Source: Tabrizicola sp. TH137
Lineage (GTDB): Bacteria; Pseudomonadota; Alphaproteobacteria; Rhodobacterales; Rhodobacteraceae
Direction of reading: 5' to 3'
Length of the DNA: 64,000 nucleotides
NCBI RefSeq assembly: GCF_002855575.1
Contig: NZ_PKRQ01000003.1
Coordinates: 1-64,000 of the forward strand
How positions within the stretch are numbered: the first letter of the stretch is position 1; every line of letters begins with the position of its first letter. Positions 9,109-20,176 of this stretch are shown here, in pieces. The position numbers and the translations under genes are program-made. A model generated the notes under the pieces. The model had not been told where the DNA came from, searched no databases, and worked only from the letters and a program-made list of their open reading frames with translations.

Positions 9109-9190
9109 CTTCATCTTGGCGAAAAATACTCCGGGGTCGCCACTGCGGCGCCACGGGTTCTAGCCCAGTGGCGACGGGGGCTGGCCCCCG
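9109..9190 (-). repeat. Dispersed terminator-like element, copy 2
   Basis: Downstream of the TrmJ-like gene. A G5/C5 mini-hairpin (9176-9189) is followed in the gene direction by a 10-bp perfect stem (arms at 9166-9175 and 9136-9145, GTCGCCACTG and its complement) and then by CCGGAGTATTTTTCGCC. Hairpin followed by a T-tract is strong intrinsic-terminator architecture. Confidence 0.65.
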
Positions 9191-9213
9191 GTCCGACGCT
9201 CTCCACCCGCGCC

Positions 9214-9960
9214 TCACTCCCCCTGCTTGCGCAGCTTGTAGGCGATCTGCCGCAGCATCCCGTGGAAGGTCTGCACCTCGGCCCGCGTCAGCCCGAGCCG
9301 CGCGAACATGTTGCGCATGTTCAGCTTCATATGCGGCGCCTTCTCCGGCGGATAGAAGAAGCCCGCCGCCTCCAGCCGCTCTTCGAAATGGTCCGACAGC
9401 CGCTCCACCTCCACCCGGCTGGCGAAATCGGTCCGCGCCAGACCCATCACCTCGGGCGGCACCTCGCCCATCTGCCGCCGCCATTCATAGCCCAAGAGCA
9501 ACGCGCATTGCGCGAGGTTGAGCGAGGGGAAATCCGGGTTCACCGGCACCGTCACGATGGCATTGGCCGGCACGATATCCTCGTTCTCCAGCCCTGCGCG
9601 CTCGGGGCCGAACAGCACCCCCACGCGCTTGCCTTCCGCAACCATCGCCCGCGTCATCTCCATCGCGCGTTCGGGCGTCACCACAGGCTTCACCAGTTCC
9701 CGCCCCCGCGCCGTGGTGGCAAAGACGAAATCGCAATCGGCAATCGCCGTGGGGATGTCGGGGAATATCCCTGCCAGATCCAGCACCCGCCCCGCACCCG
9801 ATGCCATCGCCACCGCCTTCGGATTGGGCCAGCCGTCGCGCGGGTCCACGATCCGCATCCGCTCCAGCCCGAAATTCAGCATGGCCCGCGCCGCCGCCCC
9901 GATATTCTCGCCCATCTGCGGGCGGACAAGGATGAAACAGGGCGGGATCGTCTCGGTCAC
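9214..9960 (-). CDS. trmJ: TrmJ-like tRNA/rRNA 2'-O-methyltransferase (SpoU family)
   Basis: A 248-residue SPOUT methyltransferase. The three family motifs are present: NIGAAARAMLNFGL, LFGPERAGLENEDI and PSLNLAQCALLLGYEW. TrmJ methylates the ribose of tRNA residue 32 using S-adenosylmethionine. A GTG start at 9960 is chosen because GGAGG lies eight bases upstream and the motif distance then fits the family; the longer open frame to 10032 begins with low-complexity sequence. The C-terminal extension (about residue 160 on) is typical of TrmJ and not of minimal TrmL. Confidence 0.85.
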   Translation of the reverse strand: MTETIPPCFILVRPQMGENIGAAARAMLNFGLERMRIVDPRDGWPNPKAVAMASGAGRVLDLAGIFPDIPTAIADCDFVFATTARGRELVKPVVTPERAMEMTRAMVAEGKRVGVLFGPERAGLENEDIVPANAIVTVPVNPDFPSLNLAQCALLLGYEWRRQMGEVPPEVMGLARTDFASRVEVERLSDHFEERLEAAGFFYPPEKAPHMKLNMRNMFARLGLTRAEVQTFHGMLRQIAYKLRKQGE

Positions 9961-10089
9961 TTGGGCGGCCTCCGGGCATCTCTCACCCGCGCCAGATACG
10001 CGCCCCTCCCCCCGCGGACAAGCCCAAGCCACCCTCGCCTTCCCCGGAAATCTGCGCTATTCCCCCCCAAACCCATGCCGGAGCGCCCT

Positions 10090-10707
10090 ATGGCCGACCA
10101 AGACCGCCCGCAGATCTACCTCATCACCCCGCCCGAGCTGGACCTCGACACCTACCCCGACCAGTTGGCCGCCGTGCTGGACGCCACCGAAATCGCCTGC
10201 CTCCGCATCGCCCTTGCGACCCGCGACGAAGACCGCATCCTGCGCGCCGCCGATGCCATCCGCCTCACCGCCCATGCCCGCGACGTGGCCGTGGTCATCG
10301 AACGCCATGTCCTTCTGGTGGAACGCCTCGGCCTCGACGGCGTCCATCTCACCGATGGCGCGCGCTCTGTCCGCAAGGTCAGGAAGGACCTGCCCGATGC
10401 CATCATCGGCGCCCATTGCGGCACCACCCGGCACGAAGGCATGTCGGCGGGCGAGGCCGGGGCCGATTACATCTGCTTCGGCCCCATCGGTGCCACGCCC
10501 CTGGGCGATGGCTCCCGCGCCGACTGGGACCTATTCGAATGGTGGTCCGAGGTGATCGAGGTTCCCGTCGTCGCCGAAGGCGCACTGACGGCGGAACTGG
10601 TGGAAAAATTCGCCCCCGTCACCGATTTCTTCGCCGTCGGTGAAGAAATCTGGTCCAAGGACAACCCGGCCGCGGCACTCAAGACCCTGCTCGCCCCCTT
10701 GGGATGA
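10090..10707 (+). CDS. Thiamine-phosphate synthase-like protein (ThiE/TenI family)
   Basis: A 205-residue TIM-barrel protein. Motifs include GLDGVHLTDG, IIGAHCGTTRHEGMSAGEAG and GADYICFGPIGATP, matching the phosphate-binding loops of ThiE/TenI. ThiE joins the pyrimidine and thiazole phosphates of thiamine. No other thiamine gene is nearby and some substrate residues look diverged, so a TenI-like or other role is possible. The start ATG has GGAGCG upstream; another ATG five codons earlier is possible. Confidence 0.75.
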   Translation: MADQDRPQIYLITPPELDLDTYPDQLAAVLDATEIACLRIALATRDEDRILRAADAIRLTAHARDVAVVIERHVLLVERLGLDGVHLTDGARSVRKVRKDLPDAIIGAHCGTTRHEGMSAGEAGADYICFGPIGATPLGDGSRADWDLFEWWSEVIEVPVVAEGALTAELVEKFAPVTDFFAVGEEIWSKDNPAAALKTLLAPLG

Positions 10708-10708
10708 C

Positions 10709-10865
10709 GGCGGGGAGACCCCCGCCCTACAAGTGCCTCCCCTCCCCTGACTCCTGCCCAAACACCAAGCCTGGCCAGCGCCAAATGAAAGCCCCCCGTA
10801 GGGCGGGGTTCACCCCGCCCCCTCCGCACACCCCGTAGGGCGGGGTTCACCCCGCCCCCCCCCCC
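10709..10865. repeat. Intergenic hairpin repeats (GTAGGGCGGGG type) and C-run
   Basis: After the ThiE-like gene a GGCGGGG-AGA-CCCCGCC hairpin (near 10710) is followed by two almost identical copies of CGTAGGGCGGGGTTCACCCC with its closing arm (10797-10822 and 10834-10858), then an 11-base C-run. The layout fits bidirectional termination between the converging thiE-like and olsA genes, and the repeats resemble the pair at 6211-6272. Confidence 0.65.
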
Positions 10866-10883
10866 GAACGCGCGCAACACCTC

Positions 10884-11720
10884 CTACAACCGCCCCTCCA
10901 GCCCCTTCCTCACCTCCGCCTCGCAATGCGCAGCCAGCGCCTTGCGGTCGGGAAAGGCATCCACCGGCACGGGGTCATGGAACACCACCTCCACCCGCCC
11001 CTGCCGCTTCTGCGCCAGCACCATCAGCAGATGGCCCGCGAATTCCATATCCCCCCACCAGCCATAGAAACGCGGATCGCACCCTTCCGGCGCGCGATAG
11101 GCCAGCGTCACGGGCTGCACCCACATCACCTCTTCCAGCCCATGCGACCAGAAGGCGGCAAAGAGCGTGGACTTGAACGGCAACACCCGCACCGCATCCG
11201 TGCTCGTGCCTTCCGGGAAGAACATCAGGTGATGCCCCGCCCGCAGCCGATCCTCGAAAATCTGCTGCTGCTTCTTCGCCTCGCTCCCCTTGCGGGCGAT
11301 GAACACCGTCCCCGTCGCCCGCGCCAGCCAGCCGATCGCGGCCCAGCGCTCCACCTCCGACTTCGCGACGAAATACCCCCGCTGCGCCGCATTCAGCGCA
11401 AAGATATCCAGCCATGACGCATGGTTGGCCACCACCGCGCCGCGCTGCCGCATCACCTGCCCCCGCACCACCAAAGGCAACCGCAGGATGACGAAGGCCG
11501 CCTTGCAGACGAATTGCGTGATATGGGGCGTCCAGGGCCGCTGCACCCCGAACAGGGGCCGCTCCATCAGCCGCAGCAACAGCAGGATCACCAGACAGCC
11601 ATAGGTCACCCCACCCAGCAGCCCGCCCCGCCACAGCACCCGCAACCACCCCGCCGGGGTGATCGCCGGCACCGCCATCCGGGCGTCTTTCCAGCCGTCA
11701 TCCTCTGCGGCAGAGCTCAA
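10884..11720 (-). CDS. olsA: Lyso-ornithine lipid O-acyltransferase (PlsC family)
   Basis: A 278-residue membrane-associated acyltransferase. A hydrophobic N-terminal helix (about residues 35-52) precedes the HX4D catalytic motif (H100, D105 in NHASWLD) and the FFPEGTSTD glycerol-phosphate-type motif. It adds the ester-linked acyl chain to lyso-ornithine lipid, completing ornithine lipid; PlsC-like activity on lysophosphatidic acid is also possible. It starts 10 bp after the olsB stop, so the two are co-transcribed. Confidence 0.87.
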   Translation of the reverse strand: MSSAAEDDGWKDARMAVPAITPAGWLRVLWRGGLLGGVTYGCLVILLLLRLMERPLFGVQRPWTPHITQFVCKAAFVILRLPLVVRGQVMRQRGAVVANHASWLDIFALNAAQRGYFVAKSEVERWAAIGWLARATGTVFIARKGSEAKKQQQIFEDRLRAGHHLMFFPEGTSTDAVRVLPFKSTLFAAFWSHGLEEVMWVQPVTLAYRAPEGCDPRFYGWWGDMEFAGHLLMVLAQKRQGRVEVVFHDPVPVDAFPDRKALAAHCEAEVRKGLEGRL

Positions 11721-11730
11721 TCCCGACCCC

Positions 11731-12507
11731 TCACACCCTGCCCCGCGTGTAATAGCCGCGATGCCGCTCGGACATCCGCGCCGTATCCATCACCAGACAG
11801 ACATCCGTGGTGTTGAACGCCCGGTCGATGAAAGCCCCCTCGCCCACGAACCCGCCCAGCCGCAGATAGGCCTTGATCAGCGCCGGGGTCGCCGTCATCG
11901 CGTCCTTGCGATCCAGCGCCTCAGCCGGCAGCAGGTCCATCCGCTGATACCCCGCCCCCCGCGCCACCACGCGCAGCCCCGGCGGCGCCAGATGGTGATG
12001 GTGCAGATAGGCCAGCGACGGCGTCAGCCGCCCGATATCCGTGCCGTGGAAGCTCGCCACCCCGAACAGCACCTCGATCCCCCGCTCCAGCACGTAATCG
12101 GCCAGCGCATTCCACAGATGGAACATCCCCGTCCCGCCGCGATGGTCAGGATGCACACAGGACCGCCCTAGTTCCAGAAGCTTCCGCCCGCTCTCGCGCA
12201 GGGGCGTCAGGTCATATTCCCCTTCCGAATAGAACCGCCCGCCCGCCGCCAGCCGGTCCGAGGGCAGAAGCCGATAGACCCCCACCACATGGTCCAGCGC
12301 CGCAGGATCGCGCCGCGTGTCGATCAGCAGCAGATGATCGAAAACCTCGTCGAAATCATCCCGCTCCAGCCGCGCCGCATGGTCCACCAGCGGCCCATCC
12401 GCCCCCAGTTCCTCGACGAAGACGATATAGCGCAGCCGCTGCGCCGCCCGCAGGTCGGCCGCATCCCGCGCCAGACGCAGCGCATAGACGGATTCCTCGG
12501 AAATCAT
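11731..12507 (-). CDS. olsB: L-ornithine N-acyltransferase
   Basis: A 258-residue GNAT-fold acyltransferase that transfers a 3-hydroxyacyl group from acyl carrier protein to ornithine. Family segments are LRAAQRLRYIVFVEELGA, LELGRSCVHPDHRGG and GYQRMDLL. The ATG giving MISEESVYAL follows GGAAGACAGG; a GTG five codons upstream is a possible alternative, and the longer open frame to 12621 is not supported by a ribosome site. Immediately upstream of olsA, making the olsBA operon of phosphate-free membrane lipid synthesis. Confidence 0.9.
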   Translation of the reverse strand: MISEESVYALRLARDAADLRAAQRLRYIVFVEELGADGPLVDHAARLERDDFDEVFDHLLLIDTRRDPAALDHVVGVYRLLPSDRLAAGGRFYSEGEYDLTPLRESGRKLLELGRSCVHPDHRGGTGMFHLWNALADYVLERGIEVLFGVASFHGTDIGRLTPSLAYLHHHHLAPPGLRVVARGAGYQRMDLLPAEALDRKDAMTATPALIKAYLRLGGFVGEGAFIDRAFNTTDVCLVMDTARMSERHRGYYTRGRV

Positions 12508-12639
12508 CCTGTCTTCCGGCACCCTGCCACCCTCCGTCCTCCTGCCGAGGATGTACGCAGTGCCCCGGCGCATTGCAACGTCCGCAACAGCCCCGCGCGG
12601 CATCCTGACCGGGGATTGCAAAAGCCGCGCGACGGTCCA

Positions 12640-12819
12640 TCATCTGCCGGGATCGAAGACCACCGTCAGGTCCACCCGGCGGGCGTCGATCACCACCTTG
12701 CCCTGATGCTCGAAATTCACCGTGACCCGACCGCCGATGTTCGATTGCACCTGCCCCAGCCCCCAATCCGGCTCTCCGGGATGGCGCACGAACATGCCCG
12801 GTTCCAGAAGTTCATGCAT
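12640..12819 (-). CDS. DUF3553 small protein
   Basis: A 59-residue soluble protein (MHELLEPGMFVRHPGEPDWG...), matching the DUF3553 domain seen in alphaproteobacteria, a small SH3/KOW-like beta fold. Function unknown. ATG at 12819 has AGGA seven bases upstream; an in-frame TTG at 12825 is less likely. It is divergent from chpT with about 32 bp between starts, so promoters overlap. Confidence 0.8.
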   Translation of the reverse strand: MHELLEPGMFVRHPGEPDWGLGQVQSNIGGRVTVNFEHQGKVVIDARRVDLTVVFDPGR

Positions 12820-12851
12820 CCCCAAGTCCTTTCCCAGTGCCGGAGTGTTCC

Positions 12852-13454
12852 ATGTTTCCCCAGCCCGATCTCACCGCCCTGCTCGGCTCCCGTCTCTGCC
12901 ATGATCTTATCGGTCCGATCGGCGCCATCGGCAACGGGGTGGAACTGCTCACGCTGTCCGGTTCCGGCACCTCCGACGAGGTCGCGCTGATCGCGCAAAG
13001 CGTCGCCACCCTCAACGCCCGCATCCGCTTCTTCCGCGTGGCCTTCGGCATCGCCCGCCCCGACCAGACCCTCTCCCGCGCCGAGGTGCAGTCGATCCTC
13101 GCCGATCTCCACCCTTCGGGCCGCCTCGCCATCGACTGGGCCAGCCCCGCCACCCTCGCCCGGATCGAGGTGAAGGCCGCCTTCCTCTGCCTGCTCTGCG
13201 CCGAAACCGCGCTCCGCAGCAACGGCCACCTCCGCGCCCTGCGCGACGAGGTCGGCTGGTCCGTCACCCTCACCTCCCCGCGCCTGCGCCACGATGATGG
13301 GCTCTGGTCCCGCCTCCTGACCCCCGACGCCGCCGGGGGCGATCCGCTCGACCCGTCCGAGGTGCATTTCCCCCTCGCCGCCGCCGCCATCGCCGCCCTC
13401 GGCCGCCGCCCCGATCTTGAACCGGGGCCGGGATGGCTCCGCCTCAGCTTCTGA
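12852..13454 (+). CDS. chpT: Histidine phosphotransferase ChpT
   Basis: A 200-residue ChpT-type phosphotransfer protein that passes phosphate from CckA to CtrA and CpdR, controlling motility, cell cycle or gene-transfer-agent production in this group. The phospho-acceptor is H17 in [19 protein letters not shown], followed by a four-helix bundle and a degenerate HATPase-like domain without ATP motifs. The ATG at 12852 follows CGGAG at good spacing; the ATG five codons upstream lacks one. Its last codons overlap the end of proA on the other strand by 11 bp. Confidence 0.85.
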   Translation: MFPQPDLTALLGSRLCHDLIGPIGAIGNGVELLTLSGSGTSDEVALIAQSVATLNARIRFFRVAFGIARPDQTLSRAEVQSILADLHPSGRLAIDWASPATLARIEVKAAFLCLLCAETALRSNGHLRALRDEVGWSVTLTSPRLRHDDGLWSRLLTPDAAGGDPLDPSEVHFPLAAAAIAALGRRPDLEPGPGWLRLSF

Positions 13455-14703
13455 TCGTCCCGTCCCCGGTCACCAGATATTTGAAGCTGGTCAACTGCTC
13501 CGCCCCCACCGGCCCGCGCGCATGCAGCTTGCCGGTGGCAATGCCAATCTCCGCCCCCATCCCGAACTCGCCCCCATCCGCGAACTGGGTCGAGGCGTTG
13601 CGCATCAATATCGCGCTGTCCAGCCGCTGGAAGAACCGCGCAGCCGTAGCGTCATTCTCGGTCAGGATGCTTTCGGTATGCTGGCTGCCGTAACGGCGGA
13701 TATGCGCAATCGCCCCGTCCACCCCCTCCACGATCCGCGCCGCGATGATCATGTCCAGGAATTCGCAGCCGAAATCCTCCGGCCGCGCCTGCACCGTGCC
13801 GGGGATCGTGAGCAGATCGCCCTCCGCCCGCACTTCAACCCCCCGCTCCAGCAGGTCCGTCACCAGCACGCCACCATGCTTCTCCCAGAAGGCCCGGTCG
13901 ATCAGCAGGCATTCCGCCGCGCCGCAAATCCCCGTCCGCCGGGTCTTGGCGTTCACCACCACCGCCCGCGCCTTCGCAAGATCGGCATCGCCATCGGCAT
14001 AGACATGGCAGATGCCCTCCAGATGGGCAAAGACCGGCACCCGCGCCTCGCGCTGCACCAGCCCCACAAGCCCCTTGCCCCCGCGCGGCACGATCACGTC
14101 GATCCACTCCACCGCCCGCAGCATGGCCTCCACCATCCCCCGGTCCCGCGTCGGCACCAGTTGAATCGCCGCCTCCGGCAAACCCGCCGCCCGCAGCCCC
14201 TCCACCATGCAGCCATGGATCGCGCCAGAGGAATGGAAACTCTCCGATCCCCCCCGCAGGATCACCGCATTCCCCGCCTTCAGGCAGAGGGCGCCTGCAT
14301 CCGCCGTCACATTGGGGCGGCTCTCATAGATCACCCCCACCACCCCCAAAGGCGTGCGCACCCGCTGGATATGCAGCCCCGTGGGCCGATCCCATTCCGC
14401 GATGACCTCGCCCACCGGGTCCTTCTGCGCCGCCACCGCCCGCAACCCCTCGACGATCCCGGCAATCCGCCCCTCGTCCAGCTTCAACCGGTCCAGCATG
14501 GCGGGCGACAGGCCCTTGGCCAGCCCGAATTCCATGTCCCGCGCATTGGCCGCGATGATCTCATCCCGCCGCGCCCAGACAGCCTCCGCCGCCGTCTCCA
14601 GCGCCGCCCGCTTGGCCTCCGGCGCCGCATAGGCCAGTTCCGCCGCCGCCGCCCGCGCCGCCGCCCCGATCCCGGCCATCATGTCCGCGAAACTGCCGTC
14701 CAT
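13444..14703 (-). CDS. proA: Gamma-glutamyl phosphate reductase
   Basis: A 419-residue NAD(P)H-dependent enzyme of proline synthesis that reduces gamma-glutamyl phosphate to the semialdehyde. It has the aldehyde-dehydrogenase fold with the catalytic cysteine in [10 protein letters not shown] and the conserved [19 protein letters not shown] segment. The start giving [11 protein letters not shown] follows AAGGGG. Downstream of proB on the same strand, but a dispersed terminator-like element lies between them. Convergent with chpT, overlapping its 3' end. Confidence 0.95.
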   Translation of the reverse strand: MDGSFADMMAGIGAAARAAAAELAYAAPEAKRAALETAAEAVWARRDEIIAANARDMEFGLAKGLSPAMLDRLKLDEGRIAGIVEGLRAVAAQKDPVGEVIAEWDRPTGLHIQRVRTPLGVVGVIYESRPNVTADAGALCLKAGNAVILRGGSESFHSSGAIHGCMVEGLRAAGLPEAAIQLVPTRDRGMVEAMLRAVEWIDVIVPRGGKGLVGLVQREARVPVFAHLEGICHVYADGDADLAKARAVVVNAKTRRTGICGAAECLLIDRAFWEKHGGVLVTDLLERGVEVRAEGDLLTIPGTVQARPEDFGCEFLDMIIAARIVEGVDGAIAHIRRYGSQHTESILTENDATAARFFQRLDSAILMRNASTQFADGGEFGMGAEIGIATGKLHARGPVGAEQLTSFKYLVTGDGTIRS

Positions 14704-14714
14704 GCTCAAAGCCC

Positions 14715-14766
14715 CTTCATCTTGGCTGAAACACTCCGGGGGTCCGGGGGCTGGCCCCCGGTCCGC
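14715..14766 (-). repeat. Dispersed terminator-like element, copy 3
   Basis: Lies between proB and proA. In gene direction it reads GGGGGCCAGCCCCC hairpin, C-run, then GGAGTGTTTCAGCCAAGATG. The T-tract is shorter than in the other copies, so read-through from proB to proA is plausible. Confidence 0.55.
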
Positions 14767-14777
14767 CACCGGCCTCC

Positions 14778-16933
<2,156 letters not shown>

Positions 16934-17015
16934 TCATCAGGGCCGCCCGCGGCGACATTGCACCAAGGCGATAGTGGACAAAGGCCAAAGGCTCAAGCCT
17001 CCGCACCGAACGCCC

Positions 17016-17095
17016 CTTCATCTTGGCCCAAATACTCACAACCCCGCCCGCCAGAGGCGCCACGCGGCGGGCGTAGGAAGGGGGGGCTGCACCGC
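17016..17095 (-). repeat. Dispersed terminator-like element, copy 4
   Basis: Between the GNAT gene and obg. In gene direction a G-run/C-run hairpin (near 17078-17098) is followed, after about 40 bases, by GAGTATTTGGGCCAAGATG. The hairpin and the T-tract are further apart here than in copy 2. Confidence 0.5.
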
Positions 17096-17105
17096 CCCCC
17101 AAGCC

Positions 17106-17666
17106 TCAATCCAGCTTGCGGATATAGGTCCAGGTCGGCACGCGCGCATTGCGCGCGACCGAAAACGTCTCGGCATCGCCCAGATACTGGAACCCGGCAT
17201 TGGTCAGCACCCGCGCCGATCCCGCATTGTCCTGAAACACCTCGGCAAAGATCGTCCGGCTGCCCTGCGGATTGGCCGCGATCAGGGCGCGCACGGCCTC
17301 CGACGCGAAGCCGGTGTTCCAGAAGGCGGGCGCCACCCAATAGCCGATCTCGGACTGGCCGCGATCATACTTCGTCTCGTCCATCCGCTTCAGGCTGATC
17401 ACGCCCAGCACTTCGGCAAGGCCCGAGGCCGCGCCATCCATGACCCAGACATCCTCATCCCCGCCCGCCTGCATGGCGCGCGTGACGAAAGCCTCCGCCG
17501 CGCCGGGTGGCAGCGGATGCGGAATGGACCGCGTCGCCTCGGCCACGCGCCGATCCCCCGCATACATCGCGAAGAGACCCGCATCCGATTTGCGCACCGG
17601 CCGCAGGATGAACCGCCCGGCAGCAATCGCGCCATCCGGCAGCGCAGCGATCTTGTCCAGCATCAT
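17106..17666 (-). CDS. GNAT acetyltransferase (RimJ/RimL-like)
   Basis: A 186-residue GNAT enzyme. Core motifs are FILRPVRKSDAGLFA, IGYWVAPAFWNTGFASEAV and ARVLTNAGFQYLGDAE, the pattern of ribosomal-protein N-acetyltransferases. The ATG at 17666 has GGAGG six bases upstream. Position between ribosomal protein genes and obg is conserved in Rhodobacteraceae and suggests a translation-related substrate, though this is inference. Confidence 0.85.
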   Translation of the reverse strand: MMLDKIAALPDGAIAAGRFILRPVRKSDAGLFAMYAGDRRVAEATRSIPHPLPPGAAEAFVTRAMQAGGDEDVWVMDGAASGLAEVLGVISLKRMDETKYDRGQSEIGYWVAPAFWNTGFASEAVRALIAANPQGSRTIFAEVFQDNAGSARVLTNAGFQYLGDAETFSVARNARVPTWTYIRKLD

Positions 17667-17846
17667 GGCTTCCCTCCATCCGAAGCGCATGTCGGGGGCA
17701 CTTCGGCCCCGTTCAAGTGTTACGGCACGAAAGGCCGGGAAATGAGCCCGGCTTCCGGCTTTTCCGTGACGAAGGCCCCGCCCCCGTCCCGGCCTGTTTC
17801 TCTCTCCTCCGCCCGCCCCACCGGCCCGCAGGCCGGAAAAAGCGAA

Positions 17847-17872
17847 GGGGACCGGCCTTTCAGCCGATCCCC
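17847..17872 (-). terminator. Rho-independent terminator of rplU-rpmA
   Basis: Thirty bases after the rpmA stop, a 10-bp stem (GGGGATCGGC and GCCGGTCCCC, one G-U pair, 6-nt loop) is followed on the minus strand by TTCGCTTTTTCC. A second small palindrome, TACATTC-C-GAATGTA, lies at 17877-17891. Confidence 0.75.
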
Positions 17873-17901
17873 CATCTACATTCCGAATGTAAAGGTTCGG
17901 C

Positions 17902-18171
17902 TTACTCGGCTGCCTCCGCAACCGGGAGGACCGAAATGAAGGTGCGGCCCTTGAGGCCTTTCTTGAAGGACACCTTGCCCTCGGTCACGGCAAAGATCGT
18001 ATGATCCGTGCCCATGCCGACGCCCTGGCCCGGGAAGAAGGTCGTGCCGCGCTGGCGGACGATGATATTGCCCGGGATGGCGGCCTGACCGCCATAGAGC
18101 TTCACGCCCAGACGACGACCGGCGCTGTCGCGCCCGTTGCGGGAAGAACCGCCTGCCTTTTTATGTGCCAT
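17902..18171 (-). CDS. rpmA: 50S ribosomal protein L27
   Basis: An 89-residue L27 beginning [20 protein letters not shown], the conserved N-terminus that reaches the peptidyl transferase centre. Full length. GGAG nine bases before the ATG. It starts 13 bp after the rplU stop; a terminator follows. Confidence 0.98.
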   Translation of the reverse strand: MAHKKAGGSSRNGRDSAGRRLGVKLYGGQAAIPGNIIVRQRGTTFFPGQGVGMGTDHTIFAVTEGKVSFKKGLKGRTFISVLPVAEAAE

Positions 18172-18184
18172 GGGGTGTTACTCC

Positions 18185-18643
18185 TTATTCCGCAACGGCT
18201 TCCGCGGCCTTCTTGGCGCGCTTCGGTTTCGCAGGGGCCTCGGCGGCCACGGGGGCGGCTTCGGCGTTATGGGCGGCGCGGCGCGCATCGGCGGTGCCGG
18301 TCGCGGCAGCAACGCCCGACTTCTCGGCGCCCGAGGCCAGCACTTCGGTCACGCGGACCAGCGTGAGCTGCTGACGGTGCCCCTTGGTGCGCTGCGAGCT
18401 GTGCTTGCGGCGGCGCTTGACGTAGTGGATCGTCTTCTCGCCCTTGATCTGGTCGATGACTTCCGCCACGACGCCCGCGCCCTTCACGGTCGGCGCGCCG
18501 ACGGTCACGGTGTCGCCACCCACCATCAGGACCTCGTTGAACTGGATCTTGTCACCAGCATTGGCGGCCAGCTTTTCCACGCGCAGAACGTCACCCGCCT
18601 GCACCTTGTACTGCTTGCCACCGGTCTTCAGGACCGCGAACAT
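18185..18643 (-). CDS. rplU: 50S ribosomal protein L21 with Ala/Lys-rich tail
   Basis: A 152-residue L21. The first 103 residues are the normal protein (MFAVLKTGGKQYKVQAGD to HRQQLTLVRV). An extra low-complexity tail of about 45 residues ends in AKPKRAKKAAEAVAE; such tails are frequent in alphaproteobacterial L21. A good promoter lies at 18783-18811, leaving a leader of about 130 bases with a CGCCC-TCAC-GGGCG hairpin (near 18721). Confidence 0.97.
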   Translation of the reverse strand: MFAVLKTGGKQYKVQAGDVLRVEKLAANAGDKIQFNEVLMVGGDTVTVGAPTVKGAGVVAEVIDQIKGEKTIHYVKRRRKHSSQRTKGHRQQLTLVRVTEVLASGAEKSGVAAATGTADARRAAHNAEAAPVAAEAPAKPKRAKKAAEAVAE

Positions 18644-18782
18644 GGGTCTTCCTCTTCCTTGCTCCGCGCCCTGTGGCCCCCATTTCTGGGCGTTCCGGGG
18701 TTTCCCCGCCTCGGACAGCGCGCCCTCACGGGCGTCATGAAAATGTGAACCCGGCCAGACTCGCGCCTCGCCGGGATGCGCG

Positions 18783-18811
18783 CTTATCGGGGCAAGCGCC
18801 CGCGAAGTCAA
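18783..18811 (-). promoter_or_regulatory. Promoter of rplU-rpmA
   Basis: On the minus strand TTGACT (18811-18806) and GATAAG (18788-18783) are separated by exactly 17 bp. It lies between the DUF2059 stop and rplU and is the clearest sigma-70-type promoter of this region. Confidence 0.6.
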
Positions 18812-18835
18812 GCCCGATCCGGGCCCTGCTTTGGC

Positions 18836-19771
18836 TCAGATATCCTGCCCCTGCATCTGCCGCGCCACCGCCAGACCCAGCGCCTTCGAGACCGGCGTGA
18901 ACACGTCGTCAAAGGCCGAAAACAGCGCCGTATTCAGCACCTGCCCCGCCGGGCTGGAGGAAAAGTCGATGTATTGCTGCAATTCCTCATCCGTCAGCGG
19001 CCCATAGGCCAGCGCCAGATAGGGATAGATCCAGTCCGAGGTCGAGGCGCGGATCTCCGGCTCCTGCGCCCAGGTGTCCGACAGCATCTGCTCTTCCGTC
19101 ATCTCGTCGCCGAAGGCACCGCCCTCCGCCATCCCCTGATAGAAGGCAAGATTGGAATTCAGCGCGCCCATCACATTCGATTCGACAAGGTCATTCGCCG
19201 CCACGAAGGCTTCCAGCAGATCGACTCGCGCGCCCCCTTCTGCCGCCATTTCCTCCCAGGCGACCTTGGCCGCCTCTTCCGCCGCCTCGTCCAGCAGCGC
19301 CCGCCGCGCCTCGATCTCCAGATCCAGCACCTTCTGCCCCAGATCCGACCCGAAGAAGGCCCGCGCCTCCTCCGTCGCCGCCTCCTGCCCCTCCAGCGCA
19401 AGGTTGAGCGAGGCGCCAAAGGCCTCCTGCATCCGCCCGCCATCATAGATCAGCGCGACCGTCGCCTCCCAGCCCGAACCGCCCGCGCCGGGGAACATGT
19501 CCGCCTCCAGCGTGCGCCCGTAGTCGATCCCCTCCTCGCGCAGCAGCGCAACGATGTCGGCGATCCGCATCGTCTGCATCAGCCCGGCCACCTCGGGCCG
19601 CAGATCCGCCCCCTGCGCCTCGGCCTGCACCTCGGTCTCGGTCGCCGCCTCGGCCTCCGTCTGCGCCTGCGCAGGCAGCGGCAGGACAGGCATCAGCCCC
19701 CCGCCCATCAGCGCGGCCAGCGCAACAGCACGACACAGCGCCCCGATCCCGGACCCCATCGCTTCGGCCAT
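18836..19771 (-). CDS. DUF2059 exported protein
   Basis: A 311-residue protein with an N-terminal signal peptide (hydrophobic residues about 10-30, ending LPAQAQ), a charged linker and a C-terminal DUF2059 domain (EELQQYIDFSSSPAGQVLNT). The body is helical and acidic. Function unknown; periplasmic location is inferred. The ATG at 19771 has AGGAGAG upstream. It lies upstream of the rplU promoter and is probably its own transcription unit. Confidence 0.8.
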   Translation of the reverse strand: MAEAMGSGIGALCRAVALAALMGGGLMPVLPLPAQAQTEAEAATETEVQAEAQGADLRPEVAGLMQTMRIADIVALLREEGIDYGRTLEADMFPGAGGSGWEATVALIYDGGRMQEAFGASLNLALEGQEAATEEARAFFGSDLGQKVLDLEIEARRALLDEAAEEAAKVAWEEMAAEGGARVDLLEAFVAANDLVESNVMGALNSNLAFYQGMAEGGAFGDEMTEEQMLSDTWAQEPEIRASTSDWIYPYLALAYGPLTDEELQQYIDFSSSPAGQVLNTALFSAFDDVFTPVSKALGLAVARQMQGQDI

Positions 19772-19915
19772 GACCACTCTCCTTTCCTGCAACGCCCGAC
19801 GGCTTGCCTCACAGCTAAGGAATGCCGCCCCGCTTGCCAAGCCACGGCAAGCCACAACAACGCGAGCCACGCCCGCCGTCGCCGCAAATTCTGCCCGATG
19901 CCCACGAAATCGGCC

Positions 19916-19944
19916 TTGCAAGCCCCGAATGACCCCGCTAGACA
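19916..19944 (+). promoter_or_regulatory. Promoter of tRNA-Ser
   Basis: TTGCAA (19916-19921), 17-bp spacer, TAGACA (19939-19944), then about 28 bases to the mature tRNA 5' end. Same architecture as the rRNA promoter at 239-267. Confidence 0.6.
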
Positions 19945-19972
19945 CCCCGCACTGACGACCCCCCTAAAGCAC

Positions 19973-20062
<90 letters not shown>

Positions 20063-20176
20063 ACGCAACCGGTGTCGAACTTTCTCTGGACGCAGGTGGG
20101 GTTCCTTTCGGACCGTTAACGCATTCTTGACTATGATCATGTCCAATGACCGCCATTTTCGGGGGGCAGGGACGGA

